A stretch of 64,000 nucleotides of DNA. Origin: Antedon mediterranea (taxonomy: Eukaryota > Echinodermata > Crinoidea > Comatulida > Antedonidae). Position 1 is the first letter of the stretch, and every line of letters begins with the position of its first letter. The notes beneath the pieces were generated by a model. That model did no database searches and was not told the DNA's origin. It saw only the letters and a list, made by a program, of their open reading frames with translations. Of this stretch, positions 22,706 through 35,578 are shown piece by piece. The stretch lies in contig NC_092678.1 in the NCBI RefSeq assembly GCF_964355755.1, forward strand, positions 13,860,922-13,924,921. Reading direction: 5' to 3'. The position numbers and the translations under genes were made by a program.

Positions 22706-24387
22706 ATATAATGAGCTGCAATTTTAATCTTGTTAACATATATTTTCTTATTCAATATGTCAGTAAGCACAAGTAAAACACAATTAAGATAAAAAAATTT
22801 AAAAAATTGTAGATACTATTGCTGTATTACTATTACTATATATGTTGAAATTTATCTATATTTTGGCAATGACCCTTTGACCTCTACTGACCTTAATAAT
22901 CGTCCGATTATTGTATAAGATTTTAAATGATGTATGCTACACAATTGTACCAAGATAATACTAATTAGATGTTTGATTCTTGTGTTAGGATAAATGTTAC
23001 CCCCTACCTCCCAAAAACATTTGAAGATAAAACGCTGATGATCATTACAAATGACGCAAGTACACACAATGCATCCCTATATTTTTCTTGTTAACATCGA
23101 TTTTTTCGCTATATATACCCGTGGGAAGAAAATGATAGCAAAAAAGTTTAACTGTGTGGGGAGGGTGCATGGTAACCCCTTGCAGCCTATGGACTATAAA
23201 TGAAAATACATGTACCATGATGTACATGTACACAAGGTATTTGTTGTATATTGTGTGTATATAGGTTCAGTTCATATCAGAATCAACAATAATAATCCTC
23301 TCCACAGTTACATTCATGTTATCAATATAACAACAGGGCTGGTAGGCCAACTTATCTGATGTTTCACAGAAAAAATGGGTTGTTTTTAAAGAAGCTCTTG
23401 GCCTAATTGGCACTAACCATCTCCCAAAATGCAATCTTTAAAGCCCACTTCCCTACGTTTTTTAGATCTAATTTAAGATCACAAACTATGTTTAATGTAA
23501 AAATAATACTATATGGTCCTATTGCGATAACTTTTTTCGTCTTTAAACGGTTAAAAATGTGAAAAATAAGTCGATTCTAATAATTATAGCGGCCCACTAT
23601 AAATCCCAAAATGCATTGCGCGCGGATTGATATTTTTGTTTTTCACCTGTAATTCGCCCACTTTTCGATCGATCGTGAGGCCAAAACAAATGGAAGACTC
23701 CTAACTTTTCAGCGAAAATACCGGGTTTTCCCCAATTTGTATCAACGGAGTCTGGCAAAAATAGAAAGACAATTAATGCAGCAACTATACAACGTCAGGC
23801 AGGTATATAGTTAGCGTATGATGTTCGTACGTTACCGATGTTTACCAGCTAGGCCTACAAAACTGACCGTCCACGAGAGGTCGATCGCCGCGAGCAACTT
23901 AGGTAGTGCATTGTTTCGCACTTTTTATCATAATTTACCATAAAACGTACATTTAAGACAAGGAACGACATGGTTTAATGTTTTTAAAGTGATATATATA
24001 TGTATTATTTAAAAAAAAAAAACGTCCAAAATTGCAGGGAAGGGGTCTTTAAGTTACAATAAATAAGTTATCGGATAATCGTTTACTTTTTGTGTTGAAA
24101 ATTAACTCGGGACGTGTCACTAACCTACTAGCATACCCATTATTTCATGAATATAAATATTATTATGGCAAGTCACTTTCTAAGAAATCATGTAGACCTA
24201 TGTACTCATCAAAGTCAAATAAAACATCAAAATTATCTATCAAATTAGCAAAATCTCAACTGGTCCAGCACATCGTTTATATTAAAAAAAGTCATCAAGC
24301 TGGTTTAAAAATGTTGTTTACCAACTCTCTCGGATAGTTGAACATAAAAGGAATAGTATTTATGCATGTAGGACCCTTTTATGTGTT
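22706..24387. other. Intergenic DNA, no gene supported
   Basis: This is AT-rich DNA with a slightly CpG-richer stretch at 23640-23900. A lysine-rich frame at 24092-24337 lies just upstream of the LINE fragment and may be part of it, but I could not recognise it. Confidence 0.35.
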
Positions 24388-25140
24388 TTGAGTCGAGTTC
24401 ACACAACATTGGCACTAAAAACAAACAAAAATGCAGTTGCAATCATACTATTGCATAATAATTTCAGTTGCGTTGAAACTTCACTAGGATACCCATTTAC
24501 TTTTTGCATTTATAAATCGTGTTTAGTACTAAGAAAAGAAAAAAAAACAAAATCAGGAATCAAAAAAATTTGGAGATTATTTTACTATGAAATAAAGCAT
24601 TTATTAACAAATGAATTTATGCATAATTTACATAAGGCTCAGAAGAAAAGGACGAATAACTTAAAAGATAAACTATCAAAAGACTTGATGTTAATAATTT
24701 AATTATTTTATTGATTCCTTTTTCTTTCTTACCTTATCATAATGGACAAAAATCCTGTATATTAACGTAAAATCTGTTTATAGGCATCATATATACATTT
24801 TTAAGATGACAATAGTTCAAATACATGTAGCATGTCAATATAATCTGTATGTATTGGTATTTGTTTAACATATATATTTTTCTATATTTGCAATATTTTA
24901 TATCGTATACATGTCAATTTAATCTATACGGTAGGTATGTGTATTTTTTCAATATATATACTTCTATATATTTTTATATATTTGCAATATGTTATACCGT
25001 AAATACACATTGTAAGTAGTAGTTGTACTAAGATGACATAGGGTATGAAGCGTGTCACAAACACACATAGCCAAAATTGCATATTGGACTTGCACAGTGT
25101 ATGGACTCTAACCTTACGGTTTTCATTAAATATACCATTT
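24388..25140 (+). mobile_element. LINE 3' fragment (family shared with 56.1 kb)
   Basis: The end of a reverse-transcriptase ORF2 reads KKIWRLFYYEIKHLLTNEF in frame up to a stop at 24702. It matches KKIWNLFITEVKHLIENEY on the minus strand near 56.36 kb. The 3' untranslated tail at 25030-25140 also matches 56072-56190, for example GGTATGAAGCG and TGTATGGACTCTAA. The copy is 5'-truncated. The style resembles L1/Tx1-like elements, but there is too little for a firm clade. Confidence 0.7.
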
Positions 25141-26887
25141 CATGCTATCATTCTAAATAACTAACTTTCAACCTATTGCATTCCTCTTTTTTTTCATTCC
25201 ATCCATCTTATCTTGTTGAAAAGGGAGGATACTACATTTTTCTCCCCTGAGTTTATAGCCTCTCTACTCGAACACAAATAAGAACACAAATAAGATAGTT
25301 TAACAAGAACATTTTAATCATGTATTTTACCGCCATTTTTCATTTCTACATTTTAATTAACATCGTACCTAAAATTTTAAATGAGAAAATATATGTTTAA
25401 TACTGAATTCTGGCATCTTATTATGTAAATATAACGGTATTTTAACTACTCTAAACACTTACTTTTAATGTCACAAATGTACTTATATGTATATAATATA
25501 TTCATCAATGAGAATTTAAATAAACGTGAGAAGAACTCACACAAGATAAAAAAAAAAGATACCCATTGCATGAATATATATATATATATATACATAGTAA
25601 GAGTTGATTATCAAGATATAACTGCTCAAAAAACGACTAAAGAATATTAAAATGATCTATAAAATTGGCCAAATCTCAGTTTTTGCACCTTCATAAATAA
25701 AAACTTCCTAAAGCTGACAAGTTAAAACTCTAAATGTTGGTTACCATTCCTCTCGAATAATATATATATGGTATGTCTTAGGTGTACGAAGATATTATGT
25801 TTTAAAAATCTTGAAAAGTGCAATTACAACTAAATAATTTTAATTTTTCAGTTTTCCTCACATACGAAATACTTATTTTTAAAATTGTTGATAAGTGTAC
25901 ACAATATTATACTAGACTATTCACAGAGAAAGTATAATAACATTTGAACAAGGACCTTTAAAGATATTGGCCCATAAAAGTAACTCCAGGGCTAAAAAAG
26001 TGGCGTTTTTGCAGTAGTGGGGTACGTTTGAGAGGCCATTGCTCAAAATTGTCCAAATATTTCGAAGAGAACTTTTGATAAATTGTGGGTAACATTATTA
26101 ATTTCACAATATCAACTTTCAAAATTTAGATCCAAGAGTTGGAAAAGACATCCATGTTCTAAGACTCTTTTGAGCTACTGCTTATGGCCTACAGGTCATA
26201 CATGTAAATGTGAGGGTAAGCAAACATTAAACTATAAAAAATAATAGCGCAATAAATCATCTGTTCCATGCAACCTAATCAACGTTGTCACCCGAAATAC
26301 ATGCATGTCGTTATTATTTATTATAGAATAGAAACACACATTATTACAATTTTATTATGAATTTCTTCATTATTTGTACTATCAATTTATCACAATGTGT
26401 TGTCGTTCAAGTCAGATAAGAAATAGCTTAAATAGAAAATAATTCCAAAGTACTAATATTAATTATACAAATATTTATAATATTAAATACATACCAACAT
26501 TTTTGTAAGGCTCCAAATGATGATGGCATCACATTACTGTACGATCAGGTCCACGAAAAATATATATCTAATACTTTTTAGCTTTTTTTTTTTGCTTTTA
26601 TAGTTACAGTTTACAGCGTTCAACTAACATTTTAATACATCAATGATATTTTATAACAGCCTTTCAAATACAAATTAAATTCACTACACACTATAAACTT
26701 AACGTACACGTACGCAAAATTACGTGTCAAAAGTTAAAATTCGCAAAATAAATTTCTAATAAAATTAGAGCATCGTTCAGTCTTTTGAGCGTTTAACATT
26801 TGTCAATTTCAATACTAGATTCTATACGAGAAACGTACATAATCATTGGTGATGATTTAAAAAAAACAAAGACTCCAATAAAAACAA
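25141..26887. other. AT-rich DNA, no gene supported
   Basis: I searched especially for the missing C-terminal plexin GAP exons on the minus strand and found none. A small (TA)n tract at about 25576 is the only repeat noted. Confidence 0.4.
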
Positions 26888-27152
26888 TAGTACCGGTAGT
26901 TGCCAGATGACATTATGACGGATGATAGGCATTCAGAACTACACAACGATACCAAGAACATAATAATTAGATGTTTGATTTTTGGGTTAAATGTTAACCG
27001 CTACCCCAAAAATATAGAAAATAGGAGATCTGATTTTGAAATATATCTCATTTTGCCAAGAAATTTCATTTTTGCACTATTAATCTTACCCCCTACCCCA
27101 AAAAAATGTATTTCTTTTATTGCAATTTTTAAGAATAAAAAATGACAATTTC
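26888..27152 (+). repeat. Paralogous repeat copy 2 (SINE-free)
   Basis: This is the unfilled counterpart of 22108-22135 plus 22471-22705. It preserves the uninterrupted target CAGATGACATTATGACGG. Confidence 0.85.
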
Positions 27153-27419
27153 ACAGCTAAGAACTTTCACTTTTTGAAATTCACCAGTCAGAATTTTGTA
27201 TTGCATTCAGTGTCTGTAAAATAAAAAAATATATATTTCTAGAATATTAAGTTGTAATTAAAGTAATGAATATAGTACACACACAAGAGAAAGTAAATAC
27301 AGAGATTAACTCTGACTGTTTACTGTTGTTTTAATAGAAATCCATTGTGGCCATGAAATTTCATCTAATAATGAAAATGGAATGCATGTATACAGGGAAA
27401 TAGTTAATAGAATACATAC

Positions 27420-27566
27420 AATGACTTGAGGACGTTCGTCTGACTGAAGGCAATCATCAAGGTTCAATGAGTATGTAGCACGTCCAGTAATGGCATCTAC
27501 TGGACCCATCTCAATCCTTAACTTCAGTGCATGGTACAGAACATACAGTGGATGCCCGGCATAGTC
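27420..27566 (-). CDS. Plexin exon: GAP domain, GPVDAITG motif
   Basis: It has 49 codons. AGHPLYVLYHALKLRIEMGP and VDAITGRATYSL match the plexin GEPLF.LY.A.K.Q.EKGP.DA.TG.A.YSL block. The donor ATT|GTATGT is good, so transcription was meant to continue, but no further plexin exon was found down to the left edge of the window. Confidence 0.85.
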
Positions 27567-27589
27567 CTGCAAAACACATGAATGTTTAA

Positions 27590-27712
27590 ATGAGCAAATG
27601 GCCAAAAAGTTAAGACATTGGAACTGTAATCCATAGCCTTATGCCAAGGGTTTGAGGCTCACTTGCTCCATGGTTCTGGTGGTAGAACGAGTCTTCTTGG
27701 ATAGTTAATTGT
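27590..27712 (+). mobile_element. Fragment of the 22.1-kb tRNA-headed SINE
   Basis: The tRNA-like head and following phrase (CCATGGTTCTGGTGGTAGAA and CGAGTCTTCT) match 22136-22250, with a diverged A box. It is cut off before the conserved body and abuts a second SINE in the opposite orientation. Confidence 0.75.
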
Positions 27713-27727
27713 TTTTAACTGTGTGCT

Positions 27728-27966
27728 AGTTTATTTTTTATTCTTTTATTTTATTTCATACACATCCAACAGCGAGCACAAACTCGCCAATTACAGGATG
27801 AATGAACTATTTTATCGTGCTTATAAACTAAGTCTGATTTGAGTGTTAGAGAGTGGAGTTAAAAGAGTCTTGAGTTACAACCCTGCCACGAGGTCAGGAT
27901 TGAACCCTGGACCTTGGGATTGGAAGGCAAGCATGTTTTAACCACCAATCTACAGCTCCACTACAA
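27728..27966 (-). mobile_element. tRNA-Gly-like-headed SINE
   Basis: On the minus strand the head has the A box GTAGATTGGTGGTTAA, loop CTTCCAA (anticodon TCC) and B box GGGTTCAATCC. An unrelated body follows, with an A/T-rich tail (AAATAAAAGAATAAAAAATA) near 27730. Confidence 0.65.
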
Positions 27967-28273
27967 TGCGATATGCTATGCTTTTCTGTTCAATGCGCAT
28001 ACTACACTCAGGGAGTGGAAAGAAAAAATAAAAATATAATAATTTTCACGATAGAACCACACAGACTAAGAATTGAACTTACTGGCATATAATTGCATCA
28101 CAACGCATTCGCATTAATAGATGAAAGTTGATCCAATGAATATGATAAAAATGTGCAATTATCTCTGGGTTAATTTCAATGTTTAGTTAATATAAAACTA
28201 ATAAACATTTTAAGTAAATCTTCCAAATGATTATTTTAATTATATGAATGTAAGAAAAGCAATATAAACATAC

Positions 28274-28340
28274 CTTAAGGTAATTGTACATTGATAAAGC
28301 TATCCAATTGGACAACAGCTTTGCAGTCACAGAGTCTGTT
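28274..28340 (-). CDS. Plexin exon: GAP domain, TxSVxxKLLxNW
   Basis: TDSVTAKLLSNWIALSMYNY plus LK matches plexin TESV.EKMLTNW...LY.FLK closely. It is 67 nt, in phase with both neighbours. Confidence 0.85.
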
Positions 28341-28894
28341 CTATAAATGTTAAACAATAATTCAGTTTGAATATGTTAAACTTATTTTCACATTTACTGT
28401 AACTAACAATAAATACATTGACTTTCATTGCACCAACATTAACAATGTACAGTAACATAGTAGTAAACGTATTTTCTATTTTCTAGTAAGAATGTGCCCT
28501 CTAATTTGCATAGAACACAAGATAATATACACAAGATGACCTGAAGTAGTTATGACAGTGAACAACTTTAACAATTTGGTTTGATACTCAATGCAGAAAC
28601 TAATGCCATCTCAGCAACTCCATTTTGCAAAGACAATGATTTTAACATAGAATACATCTGACTCAAAATAATGAGACAGAAGCTATGATTGAGCCACCGT
28701 TTTGATCTTTATTGGATCAATAAAGATTGAAACGTTCAAAACTGACTTCCCTCTCATTATTTGGATTTAGTTTTCCATGCTATCTAATATTGGATTAGGT
28801 TTGTAGATCATCTTGTGTTTTTGTTGTCTTGCTTTAGTATAATATCGGACATTATTATACGCTGTTGACAAAGGAAAAATAAAAACAAACTGAC

Positions 28895-28969
28895 CTGGCT
28901 AGGACTTGCTTTGCTTTATGCGATGACACACAATAATCAATGTTGTCTATTAACAACTCCTCAAGTACC
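28895..28969 (-). CDS. Plexin exon: GAP domain
   Basis: VLEELLIDNIDYCVSSHKAK followed by QVLAR corresponds to plexin VLK.LL.DLI......HPKLLLRR. The conserved second arginine finger position falls at the exon end (LAR|T). 75 nt; the donor is AG|GTCAGT. Confidence 0.8.
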
Positions 28970-29283
28970 CTATAACACAACACAAATTATTGTCAGTTTC
29001 ATTTATTTACACAATTAATTGTAACCAATAAATGTCTATATTTGCTGGATTGTTGTGGTGAAACAAGACTTAAAGACACTTAAGGTTGGCTTTCTTCCAG
29101 ATTATGTATTTTATTGTTTTACTGATAATCTGTATTAATGTTTGATGAAGTGTGAAATAAAAACGAAAAAAAAAAAAAAAAAACACGGTTTGAACATCAA
29201 AATTGTTTAATTTGATTAAGACAAAATGGAAGTGAAATTATTTCCATCAAATGTATTATAATATAAAAAAAAAAGTAATTTAC

Positions 29284-29349
29284 TCAGTAAAATAATCCAT
29301 TTTATCTTTGATGAGAAATTCCACCACAAGTAAATATGCGATGTTACAT
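29284..29349 (-). CDS. Plexin exon: GAP domain
   Basis: CNIAYLLVVEFLIKDKMDYF corresponds to plexin R.NVASLLM.ALQ.K.EYAT. It is 66 nt, phase 2 in and out. Confidence 0.8.
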
Positions 29350-30189
29350 CTAAAACATGACAAAATAATACACTTTAAACCATTGTTTAATTACAACTTT
29401 TTGGAAAAAACTATTAAAAAACTCTTGTAAGGACAAAATAATATAAGGACAAATTAATATGTTTCTTATATATAAATCTTAGATGTCAAATTATGGGAAA
29501 AGTGGAATGTTCAACATATGACATTGGTCAACAAGAAAAAAAATATGTTGCCTAACATTGCATTAAATTTAATTAAATGAATTTGAGCTGATTTTGCAAT
29601 TTAAATTTGGTTAAAAAACTGTACACTGTAAATTGTAGACCTGAACTTTTCCATCATTTTGTGTCAATGATAACAGGTTTTGAATTTATAAAGCGCACAA
29701 TTAAGCTAAACTTTAAAGGTTATCTTCTTTAAAGATGGTTTTAAAAAAACAAATTATATTCAGTTTAAATGAAAAAACAAAAACCACAATATTAAAGTAA
29801 AAATAATTTAAAATAAAACGTTACATCACAATTAATATTTGTCTCCATTTGTTTTTCAAACATGCAGCAAGTTTTCAATAAAATGGAATAAACAACATGA
29901 ACAACAATATGTATAGGGAGGTAAACATAAAATGTGGTACAAATAATGTAACCATATCAACAACAAAAAGAATAAAACAGTTTGAATGCAAACAAATTAA
30001 CTGAACCAAAATGTTGAGTGCAAAAGGTAAAAAACCCAAACTTTACCACAATGAACTGAAAACTGTAAAAGCTGTGGAGAAATGGTATGATATTAACTTG
30101 AGGCAAATAAAAAAAAAAATATATGTTGTGATACACCTTCTTTGAGACCTCCAATTAAGGGAATACACACCTCTATAAAAACAAACTTT

Positions 30190-31236
30190 CATGTGAAATG
30201 AACAAGGGCAATATTGTTTCAACATTATGGCCAATTACCTTGTTAGTCCAGTCAATCTATGACAAAAAAGGGCGTAACCCAAAACAAATTGCAATAGTTT
30301 CCAAACCTTTTTTATTTGATTCTATAAGCATCTGGGAATCTGATCATTTCCAAAATCTACCAAAATCGGTTCAGTGGAACATACTTTTTAAGGGGTTTTA
30401 AGGTCATAGGGGTCAAATTACACATTTTTCTATTTTGAAAACTACTAGGCGTAGCATGTTAATTTTGGTGTCAAACTATTCAGAAGACCCATATTTATAT
30501 GTACTCTAATGAAACCTTTTTACCAAAAATTACAGGAAAGCATGTTTTTTACCTTTGACCTATTTTATTGTATATTTTCGTATATTCGTATCTTAGTAAC
30601 CAGTGGGCGTAGATGAGCGTTATTTGCGTCAAACTACTTAGAAGGTCAATGTTTATATTAGCTCTAATGGAAAAGATTCATGTAAAATGACCGGAAGTCA
30701 TTATTTTGACCTCTGACACATATTCATTATTTTAGATTTCTCAGTAAATACATTTTTTATATCTCAGTAACCACTGAGCACAACTTCGTCAATTTTGTGT
30801 CAAAAGATTCAGAAGACTCATATTTATATTCACTATAATGAAAAAGTTTTTTAAAAAATGGATAGAAACTGTTTTTGACCTTTGACCTATTATACCAGTA
30901 TATTTGTTTATATTTACTCTAATGAAAACAAATGCAAATGTACAATATAACCGAAAATCATTATTTTGACCGTTAACATTTTCTAGTCGTGTCATGAATA
31001 AATCTCGAGTCTAGAGTATAAAATTTTAAATTTGACCAAATAATAAGTGCGGCGATCTGGCAGACGTTGGGCTGGAATATCAACTGATCTTGCCATAGAA
31101 CAGTGTCTTATGCGTAGCATAAAAACAGGAGGAGGTCTAACAAGAGGGCGAAGATTAACTTGTCTGGGTCCTTTCAACTCCAGTCACTACTGTCATGTGA
31201 AATGAACAAGGGCAATATTGGCCAATTACCTTGTTT
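30190..31236 (+). repeat. Direct repeats flanking a degenerate 150-bp tandem
   Basis: CATGTGAAATGAACAAGGGC and the following GGCCAATTACCTTGTT occur at 30190-30245 and again at 31195-31236. Between them, three degenerate units of about 150 bp share GTAACCA..GGGCG and AGAAGACCCATATTTATAT wording (about 30440, 30590 and 30765). The whole lies in a plexin intron. Confidence 0.6.
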
Positions 31237-31579
31237 AGTGGACACTTTCTTGTGAACAGACAAAGGGTAATGTGTTTTAACACTACGCTAACCACTATTC
31301 AGGAAACATCTTAATTAAGGCAAAGTTTTTTTTTGAGTTGATGTATACTTTAAAATGCCAAAAAATTATACAACTCTTATAATTTCGGTTTGTAAATTCA
31401 ATTTGAGACAATATTTTCTAGTACAGGCTAGATTGTGTCAATATTATAATAATAATATTTGCCTTCATCTTGATTTGTAGGATTATGTTCATTTTTGGAA
31501 TTTGAAACAGTATATAAAACATACGTAAAGATGGCTCACTAATAATTGAAATGTGCAGTATTAAGGGTAAAAAACTTAC

Positions 31580-31698
31580 TTCTCTTTAACAGTAACTTTT
31601 GAATTGCTGTCCAACATTTTGATGAAAGTTAACAAGAAACTCTTGTTAAGAAGAAGCTCTGAAAGTTGTTGTAAACGTTTTGTAATGTTTTCACTATC
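31580..31698 (-). CDS. Plexin exon: GAP domain, NKxFLLTFI motif
   Basis: LSELLLNKSFLLTFIKMLDS is the highly conserved plexin L..LL..K.FLL.FI..LE motif. It is 119 nt, intact, and joins the next exon in phase. Confidence 0.85.
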
Positions 31699-31769
31699 CT
31701 AAGTAAAGTAAATTATTAGAAAAGAAATAATTACTACACAAATATTTATTTCATATTATTAATTTTATT

Positions 31770-31895
31770 GATCAGAGTGTTTAAACGCAAGAAATTGGAA
31801 TGTTGATCGTTGTCGAAGAATACTGGGACTTTTAAGACCAAAGATTACCGTACACCTTGCGTTAGATAACTAACCTAACGCTGTGAGTCTGAACA
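31770..31895 (-). mobile_element. Truncated copy of the 38.7-kb Harbinger-like element
   Basis: From ATCAGAGTGTTTAAACGCAA to CTGTGAGTCTGAACA it parallels the right end of the element at 39204-39330, including GGAATGTTGATCGTTG. Its outer terminus is diverged. Confidence 0.65.
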
Positions 31896-32285
31896 AACAG
31901 AAATGTTTGCTGCTTAACTGTTACTTTGACCACTATCACTCATCCATATTTATTGCATATGACCATGGAGTACAACTCGGGTTGTATACAACTGAATAGG
32001 AAATAGTTGAATGTTAAGTTTTTTCGTTCATAGTTGTTTTAACTCTTTCTAATTATCACTTCATAATATCAGGCTTGGGAGTGCTTGCCTAATACACTCG
32101 AAAAAATGCCCTGGAGTCGTGCCATTTACTGCACGTTTGGTAAACTTTTACACATGAACAGCAACAGCAAACCTATAGCACACTATGTGCTGAGGAGTAC
32201 AATGTGTAGCACACTAGCAATTTTAAAGACACAAAGCCTGTGATATGATATAATATGAGTGGAGAAAATAAACAAACAAACTTAC

Positions 32286-32426
32286 TTTGTTTTGTGAATC
32301 TGGAATGTTCAAAGCCATTGAACATCATGTTACAGACATATTGTTTGTGAGTAACAAAAGGCATTACAATTCCTTGAAAATCATCTGCCGTCAAATCAGT
32401 CAAGTAAACAGTTAAATCAGCGAATG
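32286..32426 (-). CDS. Plexin exon: start of cytoplasmic GAP region
   Basis: AFADLTVYLTDLTADDFQGI and MPFVTHKQYVCNMMFNGFEH match the plexin FADL...L..L......IP.L....Y...LFPG region. The exon is open throughout, but its phases do not fit the neighbours on either side. Small exons of about 10 residues may be missed, or the gene is decayed. Confidence 0.75.
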
Positions 32427-33004
32427 CTATTACAAAAATAAATAAAAATGATAAGTTTGTGTTTACTAAATATTTAACCAAATATTCTACACTATGTTAT
32501 AATGTTCTTTACAAAATATTCACATTTCTATACTTCATTCAATATGATTGTGTTTGTATTTTGAGAAAAATACTTTTTTTTATTGAGGTTGCATGACAAA
32601 GCTATATGAAGTCATCATTGCTTACAATTTGCAACTGTTGAGTTGGTTAGGACCATCAAACCGGGCAGGGTTGGGTTTCACGGTGCAAATGAAATTGTTG
32701 GCCTAAGGATTGTAGAGTACAGCCAGGTGTACATGTAATAAGAGGCAGTTGTAAAGGTTGTATATTCTGGCCAGTAAGTTTCATCCACTAAAGACACAAC
32801 AGAATGCTGAGTACTTTGGCAATAAAAAAAAAAGATGGGAATTTTGTGTACATAATTGAAATATTGGGACATACTTATGAGAATGAATGACATTATACCA
32901 GTTTAAAAGTACTAATTATGGTAAATTAAATTATAATGGTAACCTTCAATTTGGTCAGTGTTATGCCCAAATAAGGTCAAGTTATGCTTGAATTAATGAT
33001 TCAC

Positions 33005-33193
33005 TCATTCATTTCAACATAAGCTTTTTTGTTTTCTTTGTCATATTGTTTAATCCTTCTTCTATGGATCAGAAGAATGATAAAGTAGAAGTAGAACACC
33101 TATTACTGAACAAATTACAATAATTATTTCTACTTGAAAGTTGGAAGAATATTCGATGGGCCCAAACGTCACATTAATGTTACCATGTTGAAT
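33005..33193 (-). CDS. Plexin exon: juxtamembrane and transmembrane segment, frame broken
   Basis: Frame 0 from the acceptor (CTTTTCAG) reads GNINVTFGPIEYSSNF, the plexin G.L.(V/F)..G.(V/I).Y motif, then a hydrophobic EIIIVICSVIG. At about 33080-33090 the frame must move by one base. The continuation FYFYFIILLIHRRRIKQY and then KENKKAYVEMNE is the end of the membrane helix plus the basic stop-transfer and cytoplasmic coiled segment. Neither frame alone spans the helix. Confidence 0.75.
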
Positions 33194-33258
33194 CTGAAAA
33201 GAAAAAAAAATTGAATTATAATACTATACACCATTATTTTGTTTTTTGTAAAATAATA

Positions 33259-35067
33259 TTTTTTTTTTCATTTCATTTCTTTATTCGAATTCATAAAATA
33301 ACACAACATAAAAAAAATACAAAGAATGAATTCAGGGTAACACAAAAAAGTAACCAAAGGTCAAACTTATTTCCATTGTGGCCCTTAAGGATAAAAACAC
33401 CATAAGAATAAACATTTACAATAAACAATAACACATGTAGTAACAATATAAATATAAATTATAATCTTTCAAGCATAACCTCTTTGAGATGTTTCCTGAT
33501 ATTTCTTTTGAATTGATTGATGGTTTCTGAACACTGTATCAATTTTGGCAGGTGATTCCATGACGTTATTGCCGTGTTAACAAAGGTTGTTTGGGAGTGG
33601 TTACCTATATATGGTCTATAAATTGATTGAGTTGCAAATCTAGTATTGTACTGGTGAATTACATTTGCTCTACTAATACCATCATTCATAAACGTAGGGC
33701 TTAATCCATTAATAATACGATACATGTGACAAAGTTTTATCTGTTTAACTCTTAAGTCTACTGGGAGCCAATTCAGTTTGTTTAATTCATTAGCCCCAAT
33801 GTGATCCCTTGGTTCAAGACCAAGAATACATCTGACCGTCTTATTTTGTGCAGTTTGCAATTTAACTTTTAATGTTTTTTTTAATCCAGAGTACCACACG
33901 CTACAAGCATAATCATAAAGGCATAACACCAAACTATTTGCTAGTAACTTAAGATCTCTGAAAGTTAAGTACTTTCTATTTCTATATAAAAATTTTACCC
34001 TTGAGTTTACTTTCTTTATAACTGATTTACCTATATAATCTCCAGTTAGATTGTTATCGAGTTCAAGTCCTAGATAACTTACTGTAGGTTTGTTTGTGAT
34101 TATATAATCATTGCATGTAACTTTCAATTCTTGTTGATTTCTGAGTTTACGTTTAGATCCAAATAGAATTGAATACGTTTTGCCTAGATGCAATGACAAT
34201 CTATTATCTAATAACCAAGAATTAATAGATTTTAATTCTTTTGACAATACATTTTGTATATTGGCGACACTTTTATCAGATACAACTATAGCAGAATCAT
34301 CGGCATAAAGGAGCAGTTTACAACTCAATGCAGATTCCATATCATTCACATACATTAAGAACAACAGTGGGCCCAATATTGACCCCTGAGGGACCCCACA
34401 TGTTATTTTTTTCCACGTTGAAAGAGTACCACAATTATCAACTACCTGCCATCTATCTGTTAAATATGATTTAAACCAACCTATTACTGTTTGGGACAAT
34501 CCTAATGCTCTCATTTTGCCTAGTAAAATCTGATGGTCTACAGTATCGAAAGCCTTTTGTAGGTCTAAGACTATCATACCTGTTAAATTACCTTTATCCC
34601 AATTCTTTTTAATATGGTCAGTTAGGTGAATTAAACAAAGATCTGTCGAAAAATTTGCTCGGAACCCACATTGGAAATCATAGATAAGTGATTTAGAATT
34701 AAGGTATTCCATCAATTGGTCATGTACTAGTCTTTCAACAACTTTAGAAAAAGCCGAGAGTATAGACACCGGACGATAGTTACCTACCACCGTTTTACTA
34801 CCCTTTTTGTGAATTGGGATGACTCTCGCTAATTTCCATTCTTTGGGTACAATACCGGATGTGAAGGACAACTTAATAATATGAGTTAATGGTTTTGCTA
34901 TTGCAGAAGCCCCATCTTTGAAGAATTTGGCTGGTAGAGTATCTATTCCGGTAGCTTTACTCGTCGATAATTGTGTCAAAGCTTTAAGAACATTATCTTC
35001 AGATAATTCTATGAAAGAAAAATCATTAGGAAAGACACCTTTGCTACTGTAAAAGACATTGACATGT
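33259..35067 (-). mobile_element. 5'-truncated LINE with a long reverse-transcriptase frame
   Basis: A 506-residue open frame (34979-33459; open upstream to 35067) encodes reverse transcriptase. LDLQKAFDTVDH is at residues 138-149, VPQGSILGPLLF at 196-207, and the catalytic YADD at 225-228, followed by thumb and C-terminal region with no stop. No endonuclease domain is present upstream, so the copy is 5'-truncated. The 3' end has AATAAAGAAATGAAATGAAA and a short A tail near 33260. The motifs fit the Jockey/CR1 group of non-LTR elements. It lies in the same orientation as the plexin, in the intron between IPT and transmembrane exons. TGTAAAA at both ends is a weak candidate target duplication. 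Confidence 0.9.
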
Positions 35068-35419
35068 CATTAATTTGGATATTATACATATAATGAATGT
35101 TTATGAGTTGATGGTTGAAAGATTGACTGCTCCCATTTAACGGGTACCAAGAGTACAATCATAGGTGTTATAAAAGACATTATTTGTGATAAAAGATATG
35201 TCAATTGCAGAAGATTTGGCAAAATCAGGAGCAGAGTATTTTATTTTGAAATGAGAGGTTACCTCACTTGGCTTTTAATTGAACTAAAAATTCTATATAA
35301 TAATATTATAAAATGTCCTTTTCTGTACCATGCTGTCTTAGAGGTTACTTTTAAAATGAGTAATAATTAGATTATGATTCTTGTGATCTGGCGACCACAA
35401 ACATTTGCAATACATGTAC

Positions 35420-35578
35420 CTTAACTATAGGATGATCTTCACCATCTACTGGATTAGGTTCCTTGTCTGGTACTTCAACAATAACTACTGTACGTGTTAT
35501 TGAATTTACAGTGCATTTAACCCTTCCTATGAAGACTTCAACATCCTCAATGTCACTAGCAAGGTTGATGTCAGAACC
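35420..35578 (-). CDS. Plexin exon: last IPT domain
   Basis: It has 53 intact codons. GSDINLASDIEDVEVFIGRV aligns with the plexin G.NI...I...DV.V.IG..KC segment. Both phases are 0. Confidence 0.8.

Noticed and set aside
32678-32893. Minus-strand frame with acceptor CTTTAG and DETYWPEYTTF, considered as a missing plexin exon
   Set aside because: Its phase does not bridge the transmembrane and GAP exons and the residues do not resemble plexin.
33005-33193. A 34-bp intron (GTAGAA..AATAG) explaining the frame change in the transmembrane exon
   Set aside because: It is far below usual animal intron size, and its removal would leave the membrane helix too short. A one-base indel is simpler.
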